From Synechococcus lacustris (lineage in GTDB: Bacteria > Cyanobacteriota > Cyanobacteriia > PCC-6307 > Cyanobiaceae): a DNA stretch of 64,000 bases. The notes under the pieces were generated by a model. The model was not told the origin of the DNA. It searched no databases and worked only from the letters and a program-made list of their open reading frames with translations. Positions 8,195 to 18,153 of the stretch are shown here, piece after piece. The position numbers were made by a program, and so were the translations under genes. How positions within the stretch are numbered: position 1 is the first letter of the stretch; each line of letters starts with the position of its first letter. Where the stretch lies: the NCBI GenBank assembly GCA_903943975.1, contig CAJAQB010000013.1, positions 299,772 through 363,771 of the forward strand, given 5' to 3'.

Positions 8195-8977
8195 TCACAT
8201 GCCGTTGATGCAGTAGCCGCCGTCCACATAGATCACCTGGCCGGTGATCCCCGAGGCCAGCGGGCTGGCCAGGAAGGCGGCGGTGGAGCCCACCTCCTCC
8301 TGGGTAACGGTGCGGCGCAGGGGCGCTTTCGCCTCCACGTTGTGGATCATGTCGAGGATGCCGCCGATGGCGGAGCTGGCCAGGGTGCGGATCGGGCCGG
8401 CGCTGATCGCATTCACGCGCACCTGCTTCTCGGGGCCCAGCTCGGCCGCCAGATAACGCACGGAGGCCTCTAGGGCCGCCTTGGCCACGCCCATCACGTT
8501 GTAATTGGGGATCGCCCGCTCGGAGCCCAGGTAGCTGAGCGTGATCACGCTGGCCCCAGGGTTAAACAGCGGCTTGGCGTGGCGGCAGAGGGGGGCCAGG
8601 GAATAGGCGCTCACCTCCAGGGCCCGGCCAAAGCCCTCGGGACTGATGGCGCTGTAATCACCAGTCAGTTCCTCCTTGCCCGCAAAGGCGAGGCAGTGGA
8701 TCAGCACATCGAGGCTGCCCCACTGCCGTTGGATTTCACTGAATACCGCCTCGATCTGGGCTGGGTTCTGCACATCCAGGGGCAGAAACAGGCTGGGTTC
8801 CAGCGGGGCGGTGAGCTCCCGCACCTTGGTTTCAAAGCGCCCCTTTTCGTCGGGGAGGTAGGTGATCGCCAGCTCGCAGCCGGCGGCCTTGAGCTGCTGG
8901 GCGATCCCCCAGGCGATCGAGCGGTTGTTGGCGATACCGGTCACCAGGGCCTTCTTGCCGCGCAGGTCGAGAAGCAT
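8195..8977 (-). CDS. fabI: Enoyl-[acyl-carrier-protein] reductase (NADH)
   Basis: Last reductive step of each type II fatty acid elongation cycle. 260 aa from ATG 8977 (MLLDLRGKKALVTG); an ATG at 8998 would add seven residues without match to the family. NAD-binding GIANNRSIAWGIA, and the FabI version of the SDR active site, Y-x6-K, at Y159 and K166 (YNVMGVAK). The C-terminal GQVIYVDGGYCINGM is characteristic. Only ~50 bp separate its start from that of the divergent photolyase-like gene. Confidence 0.97.
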   Translation of the reverse strand: MLLDLRGKKALVTGIANNRSIAWGIAQQLKAAGCELAITYLPDEKGRFETKVRELTAPLEPSLFLPLDVQNPAQIEAVFSEIQRQWGSLDVLIHCLAFAGKEELTGDYSAISPEGFGRALEVSAYSLAPLCRHAKPLFNPGASVITLSYLGSERAIPNYNVMGVAKAALEASVRYLAAELGPEKQVRVNAISAGPIRTLASSAIGGILDMIHNVEAKAPLRRTVTQEEVGSTAAFLASPLASGITGQVIYVDGGYCINGM

Positions 8978-9029
8978 CGTGGGGAGAGGAGATGGCACGA
9001 TTCTCCTTCAACGGGGTAAGCATGGGCCC

Positions 9030-10343
9030 ATGGCAGTGCTGCGTCCGCTTCCCCCCCCCGCCCCCGGCGACCTGCCCCGGGGCTTCCCAACGCGCCAGGC
9101 CCTCGGCCAAAAGCTGCGGGAGCTGTTCCCCGCGGCTGAGGGGGAGCTCAGTGAGATCCGGGGCGGCCGTAAGGCGGCGGAGCTGGCGCTCACCCGCCTG
9201 GATCCCAGCCGCTACCGCCGCAGTCGCAATTTTCTGGATGGGGCGGTAACCGGCCTCTCCCCCTACGTGCGCCACGGGGTGCTGGGCTTGGCGGAGTTGA
9301 AGCGCCTGGTGCTGGGCCGGGTGCGGGATTGGAACGAGGCCGAAAAGCTGATCAGCGAGCTGGGTTGGCGCGATTATTGGCAGCGGGTGTGGCTGCAGCA
9401 GGGTGATGCCATCTGGAGCGAGCTAGAACCGCTCAAAACCGGCCATCCCCCCGACAGCTATGGCACTGAGTTGCCCAGGGACCTGGCCGAGGGCCGCACC
9501 GGCCTGGCCTGCATCGATGGCTTTCAGCAACAACTGCTCAGCAGCGGCTGGCTCCATAACCACGGGCGGCTCTGGCTGGCGGCCTACCTCGTCCATTGGC
9601 GACGGCTGCGTTGGCAGCTGGGGGCCCGCTGGTTTCTGCAACACCTGCTGGATGGCGACCCCGCCAGCAACAACCTCAGCTGGCAGTGGGTGGCCAGCAG
9701 CTTCAGCCAGAAGCCCTACATCTTTAACCGCGAAAACCTGGAGCGTTACGCCCGCGACCGCTATTGCCGCAGCTGCGCCAGCGCTAACAGCTGCCCCTTT
9801 GAAGGCAGTTACGAGAGCCTGCAGGCCCAGTTATTTGAGCCGCTAGCAGCGGCCCCAGACCCCCCTAGCCAGGCCCAGGCAAAAGCCCCAACAAAACTGA
9901 AACCTGTGGCGCCGCCCCAGCGGCCGGTGCTTTGGATCCATGGGGAGGGGCTGGGCCCGGCTAATCCGGCCTGGGCCGCTGCCGCCAAGGTGCCGGCCTT
10001 GTTTGTGTTTGACCGTTGCCGCATCGCCGCCGATGGCACCAGCCTCAAGCGCCTCGGTTTTTGTTACGAATGCCTGCTGGAGGTGCCGGTGGTTTTGCGC
10101 CTTGGCGATCCCCTCGAGGAGTTGCTGGCCTTTGTGGAGCGCTGCGGAGCCGATGGCGTAATCGCCCAGCGACCCACGGATCCCCACCTGGGGGCGATCG
10201 CCACCGCCCTAGCGGAAAAGTTGCCGCTGCAGTTATTGGAGCCAGAGGCGTTTGTGGCCCTGGAAAGTGACCCCCAACTGCAGCGCTTCAACCGCTACTG
10301 GCGCCAGGCGGAAGCGCTGCTGCGCCAGGAAGCCCCTGGCTAG
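9030..10343 (+). CDS. Photolyase/cryptochrome-like flavoprotein with reversed domain order
   Basis: 437 aa from ATG 9030. The first ~290 residues look like the FAD-binding helical domain of photolyases: LSPYVRHGVLGLAEL, ELGWRDYWQRVW, GWLHNHGRLWLAAYLVHW, FLQHLLDGDPASNNLSWQWV. A Cys cluster, YCRSCASANSCPF, follows. After an Ala/Pro/Lys linker, the last ~130 residues resemble the N-terminal Rossmann-like antenna domain (VLWIHGEGLGPANPAWAAAA, ALFVFD, LRLGDPLEELLAFVERCGADGV), which in ordinary photolyases comes first. Function (DNA repair or light sensing) is not determined. The 3' end overlaps the convergent lipoprotein gene by 4 bp. Confidence 0.78.
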   Translation: MAVLRPLPPPAPGDLPRGFPTRQALGQKLRELFPAAEGELSEIRGGRKAAELALTRLDPSRYRRSRNFLDGAVTGLSPYVRHGVLGLAELKRLVLGRVRDWNEAEKLISELGWRDYWQRVWLQQGDAIWSELEPLKTGHPPDSYGTELPRDLAEGRTGLACIDGFQQQLLSSGWLHNHGRLWLAAYLVHWRRLRWQLGARWFLQHLLDGDPASNNLSWQWVASSFSQKPYIFNRENLERYARDRYCRSCASANSCPFEGSYESLQAQLFEPLAAAPDPPSQAQAKAPTKLKPVAPPQRPVLWIHGEGLGPANPAWAAAAKVPALFVFDRCRIAADGTSLKRLGFCYECLLEVPVVLRLGDPLEELLAFVERCGADGVIAQRPTDPHLGAIATALAEKLPLQLLEPEAFVALESDPQLQRFNRYWRQAEALLRQEAPG

Positions 10344-10900
10344 GGCTGGGGATTTCCTGGTTCTGGGGGCGGCCCACCCAACATCTTTTGCTCCTCTTGG
10401 CGCAGGGCGTTGGCGTCGGGAATTAGCTCTGTTTCGCCGAGGGGCGGCAGGGCTTCGTGCACCACTTCGGCCTCGCGCCTGGGGGGGGCTTTCCATTCGA
10501 ACTTGGCCTGGGCGGCCCGGGTTTTGCAGAGGGCTTCGCTTTCCTGGCGCAGGCGGCGGCTCACATCCCAGCGCCCCACCGCCTGGAAAAACTCCTGGCG
10601 GCTGGCCAGCCCTGAGCTGAAGGGGGCCGAGCCGTTGCCGTTAAACAGTCGCGCCGGATCCGGCGACCAGCGGGGGCGACAGATGCCCGGCTGGCGGGTG
10701 TCTGTTTCGATCCAGATGTGCAGGCCATAGCCATCGGGTTGATTCACCACCGCCAGGCCGTCGTGGGGTTGCTGGCGATTAAGCGGATATACCCGCCAAA
10801 CCAAGGGACCACCACAGGCGCTAAGCAGCAGGCCGCTGAGCAGCAAGGGGGCCGCCCCTAGGCCCAGCCGTTCGCCCCATCCTTTGCCCGTGCTGGCCAT
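10340..10900 (-). CDS. Putative lipoprotein, function unknown
   Basis: 186 aa from ATG 10900. The N-terminus is a lipoprotein signal: positive start (GKGWGERLGLG), hydrophobic core, and lipobox LLLSAC followed by GG. The mature part contains VYPLNRQQPHDGLAVVNQPDGYGLHIWIETD and a Pro/Glu-rich tail ending PPPEPGNPQP. No domain was recognised. A longer reading from 11077 would place the signal sequence internally and is less likely. It probably faces the periplasm or lumen. Confidence 0.7.
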   Translation of the reverse strand: MASTGKGWGERLGLGAAPLLLSGLLLSACGGPLVWRVYPLNRQQPHDGLAVVNQPDGYGLHIWIETDTRQPGICRPRWSPDPARLFNGNGSAPFSSGLASRQEFFQAVGRWDVSRRLRQESEALCKTRAAQAKFEWKAPPRREAEVVHEALPPLGETELIPDANALRQEEQKMLGGPPPEPGNPQP

Positions 10901-11014
10901 GCTGATTGTCCTGGGGGCGCTTGCCGCAGATCCTGCCCTACCTGCTGGCCTGAGGGCCTCTTGCCATGGCTGAGACTGACCGGTGGCGTTAGTAAACGGC
11001 GTAAGCTGGGCCCC

Positions 11015-12265
11015 ATGGCGATACCCCCTTTCGACCTCAGCGTGCAGCTTGCCGAGCTGGGGGAAGAGCTTGATCAAGCTGTTCTAGCGGTGCTGCGCAG
11101 CGGCCAGTACATCGGCGGCAAGTTGATTGCTGAGTTCGAAGCGGCCTTTGCCGAGTTCTGCGGCGTGCCCCACGCCATTGGTTGCAACAGCGGCACCGAT
11201 GCCCTGGTGTTGGCCCTGCGGGGGCTGGGGGTGGGGCCTGGCGATGAGGTGATCACCTGTTCCTTCAGTTTCTTTGCCACCGCCGAAGCGATCAGTGCGG
11301 TGGGGGCCCGGCCGGTGTTTGTGGACGTGGATCCCAGCAGCTACCTGATTGACCTCGATCAGTTGGAGGCGGCGATCACACCGGCCACCAAGGCGCTGAT
11401 GCCCGTGCATCTGTTTGGCCGGCCGGTGGACATGGAGCGCCTCTGCGCCATCGCCCAGCGCCATGGGCTGCTGGTGGTGGAAGATTGCGCCCAGGCCAGT
11501 GGCGCCAGCTGGGCGGGCCGCCCAGTGGGCAGCTGGGGTGATGCCGGTTGCTTCAGTTTTTTCCCCACCAAAAACCTTGGCGGCGCCGGTGATGGCGGTG
11601 CCGTTACCTGTAGGGATGCGGCCCTGGCCCAACGGGTGCGGGAGCTGGCGGTCCATGGCATGCCCCGCCGCTATCTGCACACGGCCCTGGGTTACAACAG
11701 CCGGCTGGATGCCCTCCAGGCCGCCGTGTTGCTGGTGAAATTGCCGCGGCTCCAGGGTTGGATCGAGCGGCGCCAGGCGATTGCCGCCCGCTATCTCAGC
11801 GCCCTGGCCAGCAGTGATGGCCTGATTGGCAGCACCGCCCTGGAGCTGCCTGACCCCGGACCGGCGGGCCATAGCTGGAACCAATTTGTGGTGCGCATTC
11901 CCGCCTGTGCCAGCAGCACGGCCACGGCCTGCGCCGACAGCTGTGCCCCCTGCCCCACCAGCGCCGACCATGGGCTGCCGGAGGGTCGATGTCGCAATTG
12001 GCTCCAGGAGCAGCTGCGCCAGCAGGAGGTGCACACGATTATTTATTACCCAATTCCGATCCATCGCCAACCGGCCTATGCCGAGTTGGGCTACGGCCCC
12101 GGCAGCCTGCCGGTGACCGAACGCTTGGCGGCTGAAGTGCTCAGCTTGCCGATTTTTCCAGAACTCAGCGAAGCCCAGCAGCGCCAGGTGTTGCGCGCCC
12201 TTGGGGTATCTGGGGCAGTGGCGTTGCTGGATGCAACGGCCGAGCTCAAGGTTCAGGCGGCCTGA
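11015..12265 (+). CDS. DegT/DnrJ/EryC1 family aminotransferase
   Basis: PLP-dependent sugar aminotransferase family acting on nucleotide-linked 3- or 4-keto sugars for surface polysaccharides. 416 aa from ATG 11015. Features: GCNSGTDALVLALRGLGVGPGDEVI, VEDCAQASGA, FSFFPTKNLGGAGDGGAV with the PLP lysine, and YYPIPIHRQPAY. Between VVRIPA and RNWLQEQLRQQ lies an unusual ~28-residue insert with several Cys residues (ACADSCAPCPTS). No sugar-pathway neighbours are present, so the substrate is unknown. Confidence 0.9.
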   Translation: MAIPPFDLSVQLAELGEELDQAVLAVLRSGQYIGGKLIAEFEAAFAEFCGVPHAIGCNSGTDALVLALRGLGVGPGDEVITCSFSFFATAEAISAVGARPVFVDVDPSSYLIDLDQLEAAITPATKALMPVHLFGRPVDMERLCAIAQRHGLLVVEDCAQASGASWAGRPVGSWGDAGCFSFFPTKNLGGAGDGGAVTCRDAALAQRVRELAVHGMPRRYLHTALGYNSRLDALQAAVLLVKLPRLQGWIERRQAIAARYLSALASSDGLIGSTALELPDPGPAGHSWNQFVVRIPACASSTATACADSCAPCPTSADHGLPEGRCRNWLQEQLRQQEVHTIIYYPIPIHRQPAYAELGYGPGSLPVTERLAAEVLSLPIFPELSEAQQRQVLRALGVSGAVALLDATAELKVQAA

Positions 12266-12720
12266 TAGGGCTGCACCGCCAGGGCGGCATTGCTGAACTC
12301 GCCCCGGCCGGTGATTTCCTCCCCACACCAGCTGGGGATGGCCAGGGGGGCATCGGCCTGGGCTAATTCCACCTCGGCGATCAGCAGCGGGGCATTCGCC
12401 CCCTCAAATACATCCACCACCCAGTCACCGCCATCTAGCTCCAGGTGATGGCGGGTTTTTTCCAGCCGCCAGGGGGTGAGCGCCAGCAGGCTCTGGGCCT
12501 CCCCAAGGGGGAGCGGATATTCGAATTCGTGGCGAACGATGGGATCAGCGGTGGGGGCCTTGAGGGTGAGCCAGGCCTGGCTGCTGCCCAGGCGCACCCG
12601 CACGGTGAAACCCTCCCTGCCTTGGCTCAGGTAGCCCTGCACCAGCGGTTCACTGCGGCTCACCAGGGCTTGCCAGGCGTTGCTGCCCACCAAAAAACGC
12701 CGTTCGATTTCCTGGGCCAT
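12253..12720 (-). CDS. CYTH-domain triphosphate tunnel enzyme
   Basis: 155 aa from ATG 12720. The N-terminal EIERRFLV is the E-x-E-x-R/K signature of CYTH proteins, and alternating charged strands (FTVRVRL, WLTLKAP, HEFEYPLP, WVVDVFEG, LLIAEVEL) fit the tunnel of a triphosphate tunnel metalloenzyme. Such cyanobacterial proteins have been described as inorganic triphosphatases rather than adenylate cyclases; which applies here is not decidable. It lies 10 bp downstream of nadK on the same strand, so it is probably co-transcribed. It overlaps the degT gene tail by 13 bp. Confidence 0.88.
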   Translation of the reverse strand: MAQEIERRFLVGSNAWQALVSRSEPLVQGYLSQGREGFTVRVRLGSSQAWLTLKAPTADPIVRHEFEYPLPLGEAQSLLALTPWRLEKTRHHLELDGGDWVVDVFEGANAPLLIAEVELAQADAPLAIPSWCGEEITGRGEFSNAALAVQPYQAA

Positions 12721-12730
12721 GGCTAACCGA

Positions 12731-13678
12731 TCAGTTTTGGCTGGGCAGGGCCTCGGTGAGGCTGCCGGCCCAGTGCAGTTTGCGGCTGAGGTTGCCGAAG
12801 TAAGAGGGCTGTTGCTCCAGCACCACCAGCACCGCATGGTGTTCGGCCCTGCTCACCAGGCAGCGGTCGCCGGGTTGCAGCTCTGCGGCCATGGCGCCGT
12901 CTTTCCAGAGCTTCACCCGCCGGCCCGCGTCCCCCAAGGGCGAGATGCTGAGCCGGGAGCGGGGGGGCACCACCACCGGTCGGCTGGAGAGGCTCATCGG
13001 GCAGATCGGATTAACGACGATGGCATCGATCGAGGGGTGCAGGATCGGGCCGCCGGAGGCCATCGCATAGCCGGTGGAGCCGGTGGGGGTGGCCACGATC
13101 AGGCCATCCCCCTGGTATTGACCCACCACTTCGCCATCAATGGCCAGCTCCAGCCGGCAGGTGGGAGACGACTCCTCCTGGGCGGGGCGCAGGTACATGT
13201 CGTTTAGGGCCAGGTGGCAGAGCAACCCCTGGCCATCGCGATGGTCCCCATTGGCGGGGATGCCATCGCGGCGCTCCACCCTGGCCTGGAGCATCATCCG
13301 CCGTTCCAGGGCGTAGTGGCTGTCTTGAAGCCGTTGCCAGAGCCCCTCGCCTTCATTGAGCAGCAGCTGCTCCAGCAGGCTGTTTTCATGGGTGAGGAAG
13401 CCCAGGTGGCCGCCCACGTTGAAGCAGAGGATCGGGATCGCCAGCGGGCCCAAATAACGGGCTGCCCCCAGCACGGTGCCATCGCCGCCCAGCACCAGCA
13501 CCAGGTCGGGCAGCCGGTCATCGGCCAGTAGGCCCGGGTAGGGGTTGGAGTGCAGACCACTCATCACGGTCATCACCACGGCGCCGTGAGCCTTGAGCTG
13601 CTCGGCACAAAGCTTGGCGGCCCGCTCGGCGCTGTCGCTATCGCTGCGGAACACCACCCAGACCCGGCTGAGTTGCAT
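12731..13678 (-). CDS. nadK: NAD kinase
   Basis: Phosphorylates NAD to NADP. 315 aa. Key motif [16 protein letters not shown], then [22 protein letters not shown], and the Gly-rich [22 protein letters not shown] that binds NAD. It lies 6 bp after ndhE, at the end of the ndhA-I-G-E run, which ties NADP supply to the NDH-1 cluster by transcription. Confidence 0.96.
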   Translation of the reverse strand: MQLSRVWVVFRSDSDSAERAAKLCAEQLKAHGAVVMTVMSGLHSNPYPGLLADDRLPDLVLVLGGDGTVLGAARYLGPLAIPILCFNVGGHLGFLTHENSLLEQLLLNEGEGLWQRLQDSHYALERRMMLQARVERRDGIPANGDHRDGQGLLCHLALNDMYLRPAQEESSPTCRLELAIDGEVVGQYQGDGLIVATPTGSTGYAMASGGPILHPSIDAIVVNPICPMSLSSRPVVVPPRSRLSISPLGDAGRRVKLWKDGAMAAELQPGDRCLVSRAEHHAVLVVLEQQPSYFGNLSRKLHWAGSLTEALPSQN

Positions 13679-13684
13679 GGGGAA

Positions 13685-14005
13685 CTACCAGCGCAGCAGG
13701 TTGAAGCGTTCCATGTCCACCGTGTCGCGGTTGCGGTAGAGGGAGAGCAGGATGGCGAGGCCCACGGCGGCTTCGGCGGCGGCCACGGTGATCACAAAGA
13801 TTGCGTAAACCTGGCCGCGGATCTCCTGGCCATCGAGGTAGCTGGAGAAGGCCATCAGGTTGATGTTTACGGCATTGAGCATCAGCTCGATGCTCATCAG
13901 CACCCGCACGGCGTTGCGGCTATTGATCAAACCCCAAATGCCGATGCAGAAGAGCAGGGCGGCAACGCTGAGGTAGGCCTCCAGGGGCACGGAAATGCTG
14001 GTCAT
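13685..14005 (-). CDS. ndhE: NAD(P)H-quinone oxidoreductase subunit 4L
   Basis: Membrane subunit (NuoK homologue) of the NDH-1 complex in the thylakoid membrane, used in respiration and cyclic electron flow. 106 aa with three membrane helices; [19 protein letters not shown] carries the conserved membrane Glu of helix 2, and [14 protein letters not shown] the second. Starts inside the end of ndhG (4-bp overlap). Confidence 0.97.
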   Translation of the reverse strand: MTSISVPLEAYLSVAALLFCIGIWGLINSRNAVRVLMSIELMLNAVNINLMAFSSYLDGQEIRGQVYAIFVITVAAAEAAVGLAILLSLYRNRDTVDMERFNLLRW

Positions 14006-14607
14006 GGGCGGGTCTTCTCCAGCAGCAATGGGGTGCGTTCTTTCTCAATCAAGGCCTGGTCAACGGCTTCTCCAGTGCCCACATCAGTGTTGAACACATC
14101 GCGGCGGGCCAGCACAATTGCGCCGATCATTGCCATCAGCAGCAGCACCGAGGCCAGCTCAAAGGGCAGCAGGTAGTCGCTGAAGAAGTGTTCGCCCAGG
14201 CGAATCACCGCATCATCACCCCGGGGTTCCGGGCCGGGGGTAGCCCAGGGGGTGGTGTAGGCCACCCGCAGCAGCAACCAGAGCAGCCCGGCACAAACAC
14301 CGCTGGAAAGCAGCCGCCGCAGGCCCACCCCTGGGGAAGCAGCCATCGCTTCTTTCTTGTTCACGAGCATGATCGAGAACAGGATCAAAACGTTTACCGC
14401 CCCCACATAAACCAGCACCTGGGCGGCGGCAATAAAGCTGGCGTTGAGCATCAGATAGAGCCCGGCCACCGAGAGGAACACTCCACCCAGCAGGAAAGCC
14501 GCATAAACCACATTCGGCAGTAGCACCACCCCGAGGGAGCCCACCACCACCCCCGTGGCCAGCAGCGCGAAAACGATCAGTTGGGTGAGTTCAGCAAGGG
14601 ATGGCAT
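14002..14607 (-). CDS. ndhG: NAD(P)H-quinone oxidoreductase chain 6
   Basis: Membrane subunit (NuoJ homologue) of NDH-1. 201 aa with five hydrophobic segments; the family segments [18 protein letters not shown] and [15 protein letters not shown] are visible. Start and end overlap ndhI (1 bp) and ndhE (4 bp), so the cluster is translationally coupled. Confidence 0.97.
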   Translation of the reverse strand: MPSLAELTQLIVFALLATGVVVGSLGVVLLPNVVYAAFLLGGVFLSVAGLYLMLNASFIAAAQVLVYVGAVNVLILFSIMLVNKKEAMAASPGVGLRRLLSSGVCAGLLWLLLRVAYTTPWATPGPEPRGDDAVIRLGEHFFSDYLLPFELASVLLLMAMIGAIVLARRDVFNTDVGTGEAVDQALIEKERTPLLLEKTRP

Positions 14608-15203
14608 CAGCTCTCCTCGGTTTTGGTGAGGCTGGCCAGCACCTCTTCGGGCAGTTGGCCGGCCCGGGGGCGATCCGCCGGCACCCCATGGGGGTCGAGC
14701 ACGCCCTTGGGCAGGTAAACCAGTTCCCGCAGGGCGATCACGGCGGGATCACTGGTCACGCTGGTGGGCAGGCGCCCGAGGGCCACATTGTCGTAGTTGA
14801 GGCTATGGCGATCAAAGGTGGCCAGTTCGTATTCCTCGGTCATCGACAGGCAGTTGGTGGGGCAATACTCCACGCAGTTGCCACAGAAGATGCAAGCGCC
14901 AAAGTCGATGGAGTAATTGCGCAGTTCTTTTTTCTTGGTGGCCTTGTTCATCACCCAATCCACCACCGGCAGGTTGATCGGACAGACCCGCACACACACC
15001 TCACAGGCGATGCACTTGTCGAACTCGTAGTGGATGCGGCCCCGGTAGCGCTCCGAGGGGATCAGCTTTTCGTAGGGGTATTGCACCGTCACCGGTCGCC
15101 GGCGCAGGTGGTCGAAGGTGACCGACAGCCCTTGGACGATGTTCTGGCTGGCTACCACCGCATCGCGGGTGTAGTCGCCGACCTGTTTAAGGAACCCGAA
15201 CAT
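14607..15203 (-). CDS. ndhI: NAD(P)H-quinone oxidoreductase subunit I (2 x [4Fe-4S])
   Basis: Peripheral-arm ferredoxin-like subunit of NDH-1. 198 aa from ATG 15203 ([16 protein letters not shown]), which agrees with the usual start; an ATG at 15251 would add 16 unmatched residues. Two complete [4Fe-4S] motifs: [16 protein letters not shown] and [16 protein letters not shown]. Part of the ndhA-I-G-E cluster. Confidence 0.97.
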   Translation of the reverse strand: MFGFLKQVGDYTRDAVVASQNIVQGLSVTFDHLRRRPVTVQYPYEKLIPSERYRGRIHYEFDKCIACEVCVRVCPINLPVVDWVMNKATKKKELRNYSIDFGACIFCGNCVEYCPTNCLSMTEEYELATFDRHSLNYDNVALGRLPTSVTSDPAVIALRELVYLPKGVLDPHGVPADRPRAGQLPEEVLASLTKTEES

Positions 15204-15281
15204 GGTGGGGGGGAACTCGAGGGGTAAGCGCTTGCTGGGGCCAGGCCCCATGATGACCGGCGACCGGTCGATCCGCCGAAA

Positions 15282-16406
15282 TCAGCCGCCGAAGAAGGCT
15301 GGAAATAGCAGCTTGAGGGCGGCGGTGGCCAGCAGATTGACCAGGGCTAGCGGCAGCAGGAATTTCCAGCCGAAATCCAGCAGCTGGTCGATCCGCACCC
15401 GCGGCACGGTCCAGCGCAGCAGGATGGCGATAAACACCAGCAGATAGGCCTTCAGCACCGTCATCACGATGCCCAGGGCGCCGGTGAACACCTGCAACAC
15501 CGGCGCATCCACCGACAGCCCAAACCAGCCCGCCAGGGTTTCCACCGGGATCGGGAAGCCCCAGCCCCCCAGGTAGAGCACCGTGACCAGCAGGGCCGAG
15601 AGCACCAGGTTGATGTAGCTGCCCAGGTAGAAGAGGGCAAACTTCATGCCGGAATATTCGGTTTGATAGCCGGCCACCAGTTCCTCCTCCGCTTCGGGGA
15701 GGTCAAAGGGCAGCCGTTCGCATTCCGCCAGGGCGCAGATCCAGAAGATCAGAAAGCCCACCGGCTGGCGCCAGATGTTCCAGCTGAGGATGCCGGCAGC
15801 GCTCTGCTGGTCAACGATGTCTACGGTGCTGAGCGAGTTGCTCATCATCACCACCGCCAGCACCGCCAGGGCCAGGGGGATTTCGTAGCTGATCGACTGG
15901 GCGGCGGCCCGCAGGCCCCCCAGCAGTGAGTACTTGTTGTTGCTGCTGTAGCCACTCATCAGCAGGCCAATGGGCTGGATGCTGCTCAGGGCGATCCAGA
16001 GGAAAATCCCCACGCCCACATTGCTGATCAGCAGGTGCTGACCAAAGGGCACGATCAGCCACGACAGGATCACCGGCACCACCACCAGCACCGGCCCCAG
16101 GCTGAACAGCAGCCCATCGGCCCGGGCCGGGATGATGTCTTCCTTGAACAGCAGCTTCAGGCCATCGGCCATCGGCTGAAGAATGCCTAGGGCGCCGGCA
16201 TATTCCGGGCCGATCCGTTGCTGGGCGGCGGCGGAGATCTTGCGCTCCAGCCACACGGTCACCAGCACCCCCACCACCGCTGCCACCAGCACCAGCAGCA
16301 TTGGCAGCGGTAGCCAGAGCAGGTGGCTGACGCCGGAACTGAGGCCAGCAGCCTCCAGCAGGCTGGTGAAGCCGCTTTCGAGATCAAGGTTGAGCGCGGG
16401 GGCCAT
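15282..16406 (-). CDS. ndhA: NAD(P)H-quinone oxidoreductase subunit 1
   Basis: Membrane subunit (NuoH homologue) at the junction of the two arms of NDH-1, forming the quinone site. 374 aa from ATG 16406. Conserved segments: [78 protein letters not shown] and the C-terminal [24 protein letters not shown]. First gene of the ndh run, 23 bp downstream of gltA. Confidence 0.97.
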   Translation of the reverse strand: MAPALNLDLESGFTSLLEAAGLSSGVSHLLWLPLPMLLVLVAAVVGVLVTVWLERKISAAAQQRIGPEYAGALGILQPMADGLKLLFKEDIIPARADGLLFSLGPVLVVVPVILSWLIVPFGQHLLISNVGVGIFLWIALSSIQPIGLLMSGYSSNNKYSLLGGLRAAAQSISYEIPLALAVLAVVMMSNSLSTVDIVDQQSAAGILSWNIWRQPVGFLIFWICALAECERLPFDLPEAEEELVAGYQTEYSGMKFALFYLGSYINLVLSALLVTVLYLGGWGFPIPVETLAGWFGLSVDAPVLQVFTGALGIVMTVLKAYLLVFIAILLRWTVPRVRIDQLLDFGWKFLLPLALVNLLATAALKLLFPAFFGG

Positions 16407-16429
16407 GGCTTGGATCCGATGGGGGCAAC

Positions 16430-17599
16430 CTACCCAGTCGGGCTGCCATTGTCGCTGGAACGGCTTTCCGGGGGCAGCCACTGGCGCTCGGCGTAGCCCG
16501 TATAGATCTGGGTGGGTCGGTAGATGCGGTTGGCCCCCAGCTGTTCTTTCCAGTGGGCCAGCCAGCCCGCCGCCCGGGCGATGGCAAACACCGGCGTGAA
16601 CAGGTCGGTGGGGATGCCGAGCTTGCGATACACAAGCCCGGAATAGAAATCAACATTCGGATAGATGCCCTTGGGCCCCAGCCGGTCTGCCGCCACGCTT
16701 TCCAGCCGGCGGGCCACGTCATACATCTGGTCGTGGCCGAAACGGTCAAACAGGGTTTCGGCCAGCTGCTGCAGGATCGTGGCGCGGGGATCTTTCACCC
16801 TGTATTCCCGGTGGCCAAAGCCCATCACCTTGCGTTTTTCCTTGATCGCCCCGTCGAGGTAGGCCTCCACCCGGTCTTCGCTGCCGATCTCCTCAAGCAT
16901 CGCCAGCACGTCTTCGTTGGCGCCCCCATGCAGGGGGCCGGCCAGGGTGCCCACGGCGGAGGCCACCACCGCATAGGGGTCGGTGAGGGTGCTGGCGGTA
17001 ACCCGGGCGCTGAAGGTGCTGGCGTTGAGGGTGTGTTCGGCGTGCAACACCAAGCAGGCATCAAAGATCCGGGCCGCCAGGGGATCCGGCTCCCGTTCCG
17101 TGAGCATGTACAGGAAGTTGGAGGCGTAGGGCAGGTCGTCGCGTGGTTGGATCGGGTCTTGGCCGCGACGGATCAGCTGGAAGGCCGCCAGCATCGTGGG
17201 GATCTTGGCCAGCAGCCGCACCACGGCCCCGCTGATGTATTCGGGGTCATCCAGGGCGCGGTTGGAATAAAAGAGCCCCAACGAGGCGGCGCTGGCCTGG
17301 AGCGCATCCATCGGATGGCCGCCGGCGGGGAAGCACTTGAGCATGTCGCGGATGCGAAAGCTCACCCGCCGGTGCATCTGCACGCTGTGCTGAAAGTTGC
17401 GCAGCCGTTCCGGATCAGGCAGTTCCCCCCAGATCAGCAGATAGGCGGTTTCCAGAAAGCTGCTGTGGGCCGCCAGTTCATCAATGCGATAGCCGCGATA
17501 GCTGAGCACTCCCCGCTGGCCATCGATGTTGCTAATGGCGGATTGGGTGGCTGGAACGCCCTCAAGGCCGGGGCGAAAGCCAACGGGTTCCACGGTCAT
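16430..17599 (-). CDS. gltA: Citrate synthase
   Basis: Condenses acetyl-CoA and oxaloacetate. 389 aa, the short bacterial type. Active-site landmarks: [30 protein letters not shown] segment ([17 protein letters not shown]), [15 protein letters not shown], and VDFYSGLVY. It is the probable first gene of a gltA-ndhA-ndhI-ndhG-ndhE-nadK transcription unit on the minus strand. Confidence 0.97.
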   Translation of the reverse strand: MTVEPVGFRPGLEGVPATQSAISNIDGQRGVLSYRGYRIDELAAHSSFLETAYLLIWGELPDPERLRNFQHSVQMHRRVSFRIRDMLKCFPAGGHPMDALQASAASLGLFYSNRALDDPEYISGAVVRLLAKIPTMLAAFQLIRRGQDPIQPRDDLPYASNFLYMLTEREPDPLAARIFDACLVLHAEHTLNASTFSARVTASTLTDPYAVVASAVGTLAGPLHGGANEDVLAMLEEIGSEDRVEAYLDGAIKEKRKVMGFGHREYRVKDPRATILQQLAETLFDRFGHDQMYDVARRLESVAADRLGPKGIYPNVDFYSGLVYRKLGIPTDLFTPVFAIARAAGWLAHWKEQLGANRIYRPTQIYTGYAERQWLPPESRSSDNGSPTG

Positions 17600-17658
17600 G
17601 GCTGGGCTGCTCTGGGTAGGAGGCTAAGACCAGCCTTGCGCTGGCTTTGTGCCAGTCC

Positions 17659-18150
17659 TTACCCCCCCAACAACACCTTGGGGCTCAGCAGCAGCCGCAG
17701 CTGGGCGCCACCGGCTTGCAGCAGCGGTTCCTCCAGGACCAGTAGGGCCACCCCAGCCTTTTTCAGCTGCAGGCTTTGGGTGCTACAGCCCAGCAGGTGG
17801 CAGGCCAGTTGGCTGAGGTCTGGTTCGTGGCCCACTAGCCCCAGCCGTTCCCAGGGTTCCTCCAGTTGCTCCCAGAGCAGCGGCAGGGGGTTCTGGCCGG
17901 GGGCGAGGGCGTCGCTGAAGCTCAAGGTTTTACCGAGTTTCAGTTCCAGGGCCAGGGCGGCGGTTTGGCGGGCCCGCACCAGGGGGCTGCTGAGCAGCGG
18001 GCCACAGCTGAGATCCAGCCGTTCAAGCCGTTGCAGCACCTTGCGGGTGCGGGCGCGGCCCTCGGAGGTGAGGGCCCGTTCCTGGTCGGTGGCGGTGGTG
18101 CCTGGCTCCACCGCGATGCCATGGCGAATCAGCAGCAGTTCTCTGGCCAT
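17659..18150 (-). CDS. sixA: Phosphohistidine phosphatase SixA-type
   Basis: Histidine phosphatase superfamily member of the small SixA type that dephosphorylates phosphohistidine, for example on phosphorelay proteins. 163 aa. N-terminal LLLIRHGIA contains the RHG catalytic motif, SSPLVRARQTA the second Arg region, and LVGHEPDLSQLACHLL the second active-site His. It lies 3 bp downstream of the DUF3352 gene, so they are probably one transcript. Confidence 0.9.
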   Translation of the reverse strand: MARELLLIRHGIAVEPGTTATDQERALTSEGRARTRKVLQRLERLDLSCGPLLSSPLVRARQTAALALELKLGKTLSFSDALAPGQNPLPLLWEQLEEPWERLGLVGHEPDLSQLACHLLGCSTQSLQLKKAGVALLVLEEPLLQAGGAQLRLLLSPKVLLGG

Positions 18151-18153
18151 GGC

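Noticed and set aside
2786..16481. Many long frames opposite rdgB, fabI, degT, nadK and the ndh genes
   Set aside because: High GC gives long open shadows; they lack motifs and have Gly/Arg/Pro/His-rich composition typical of antisense frames.
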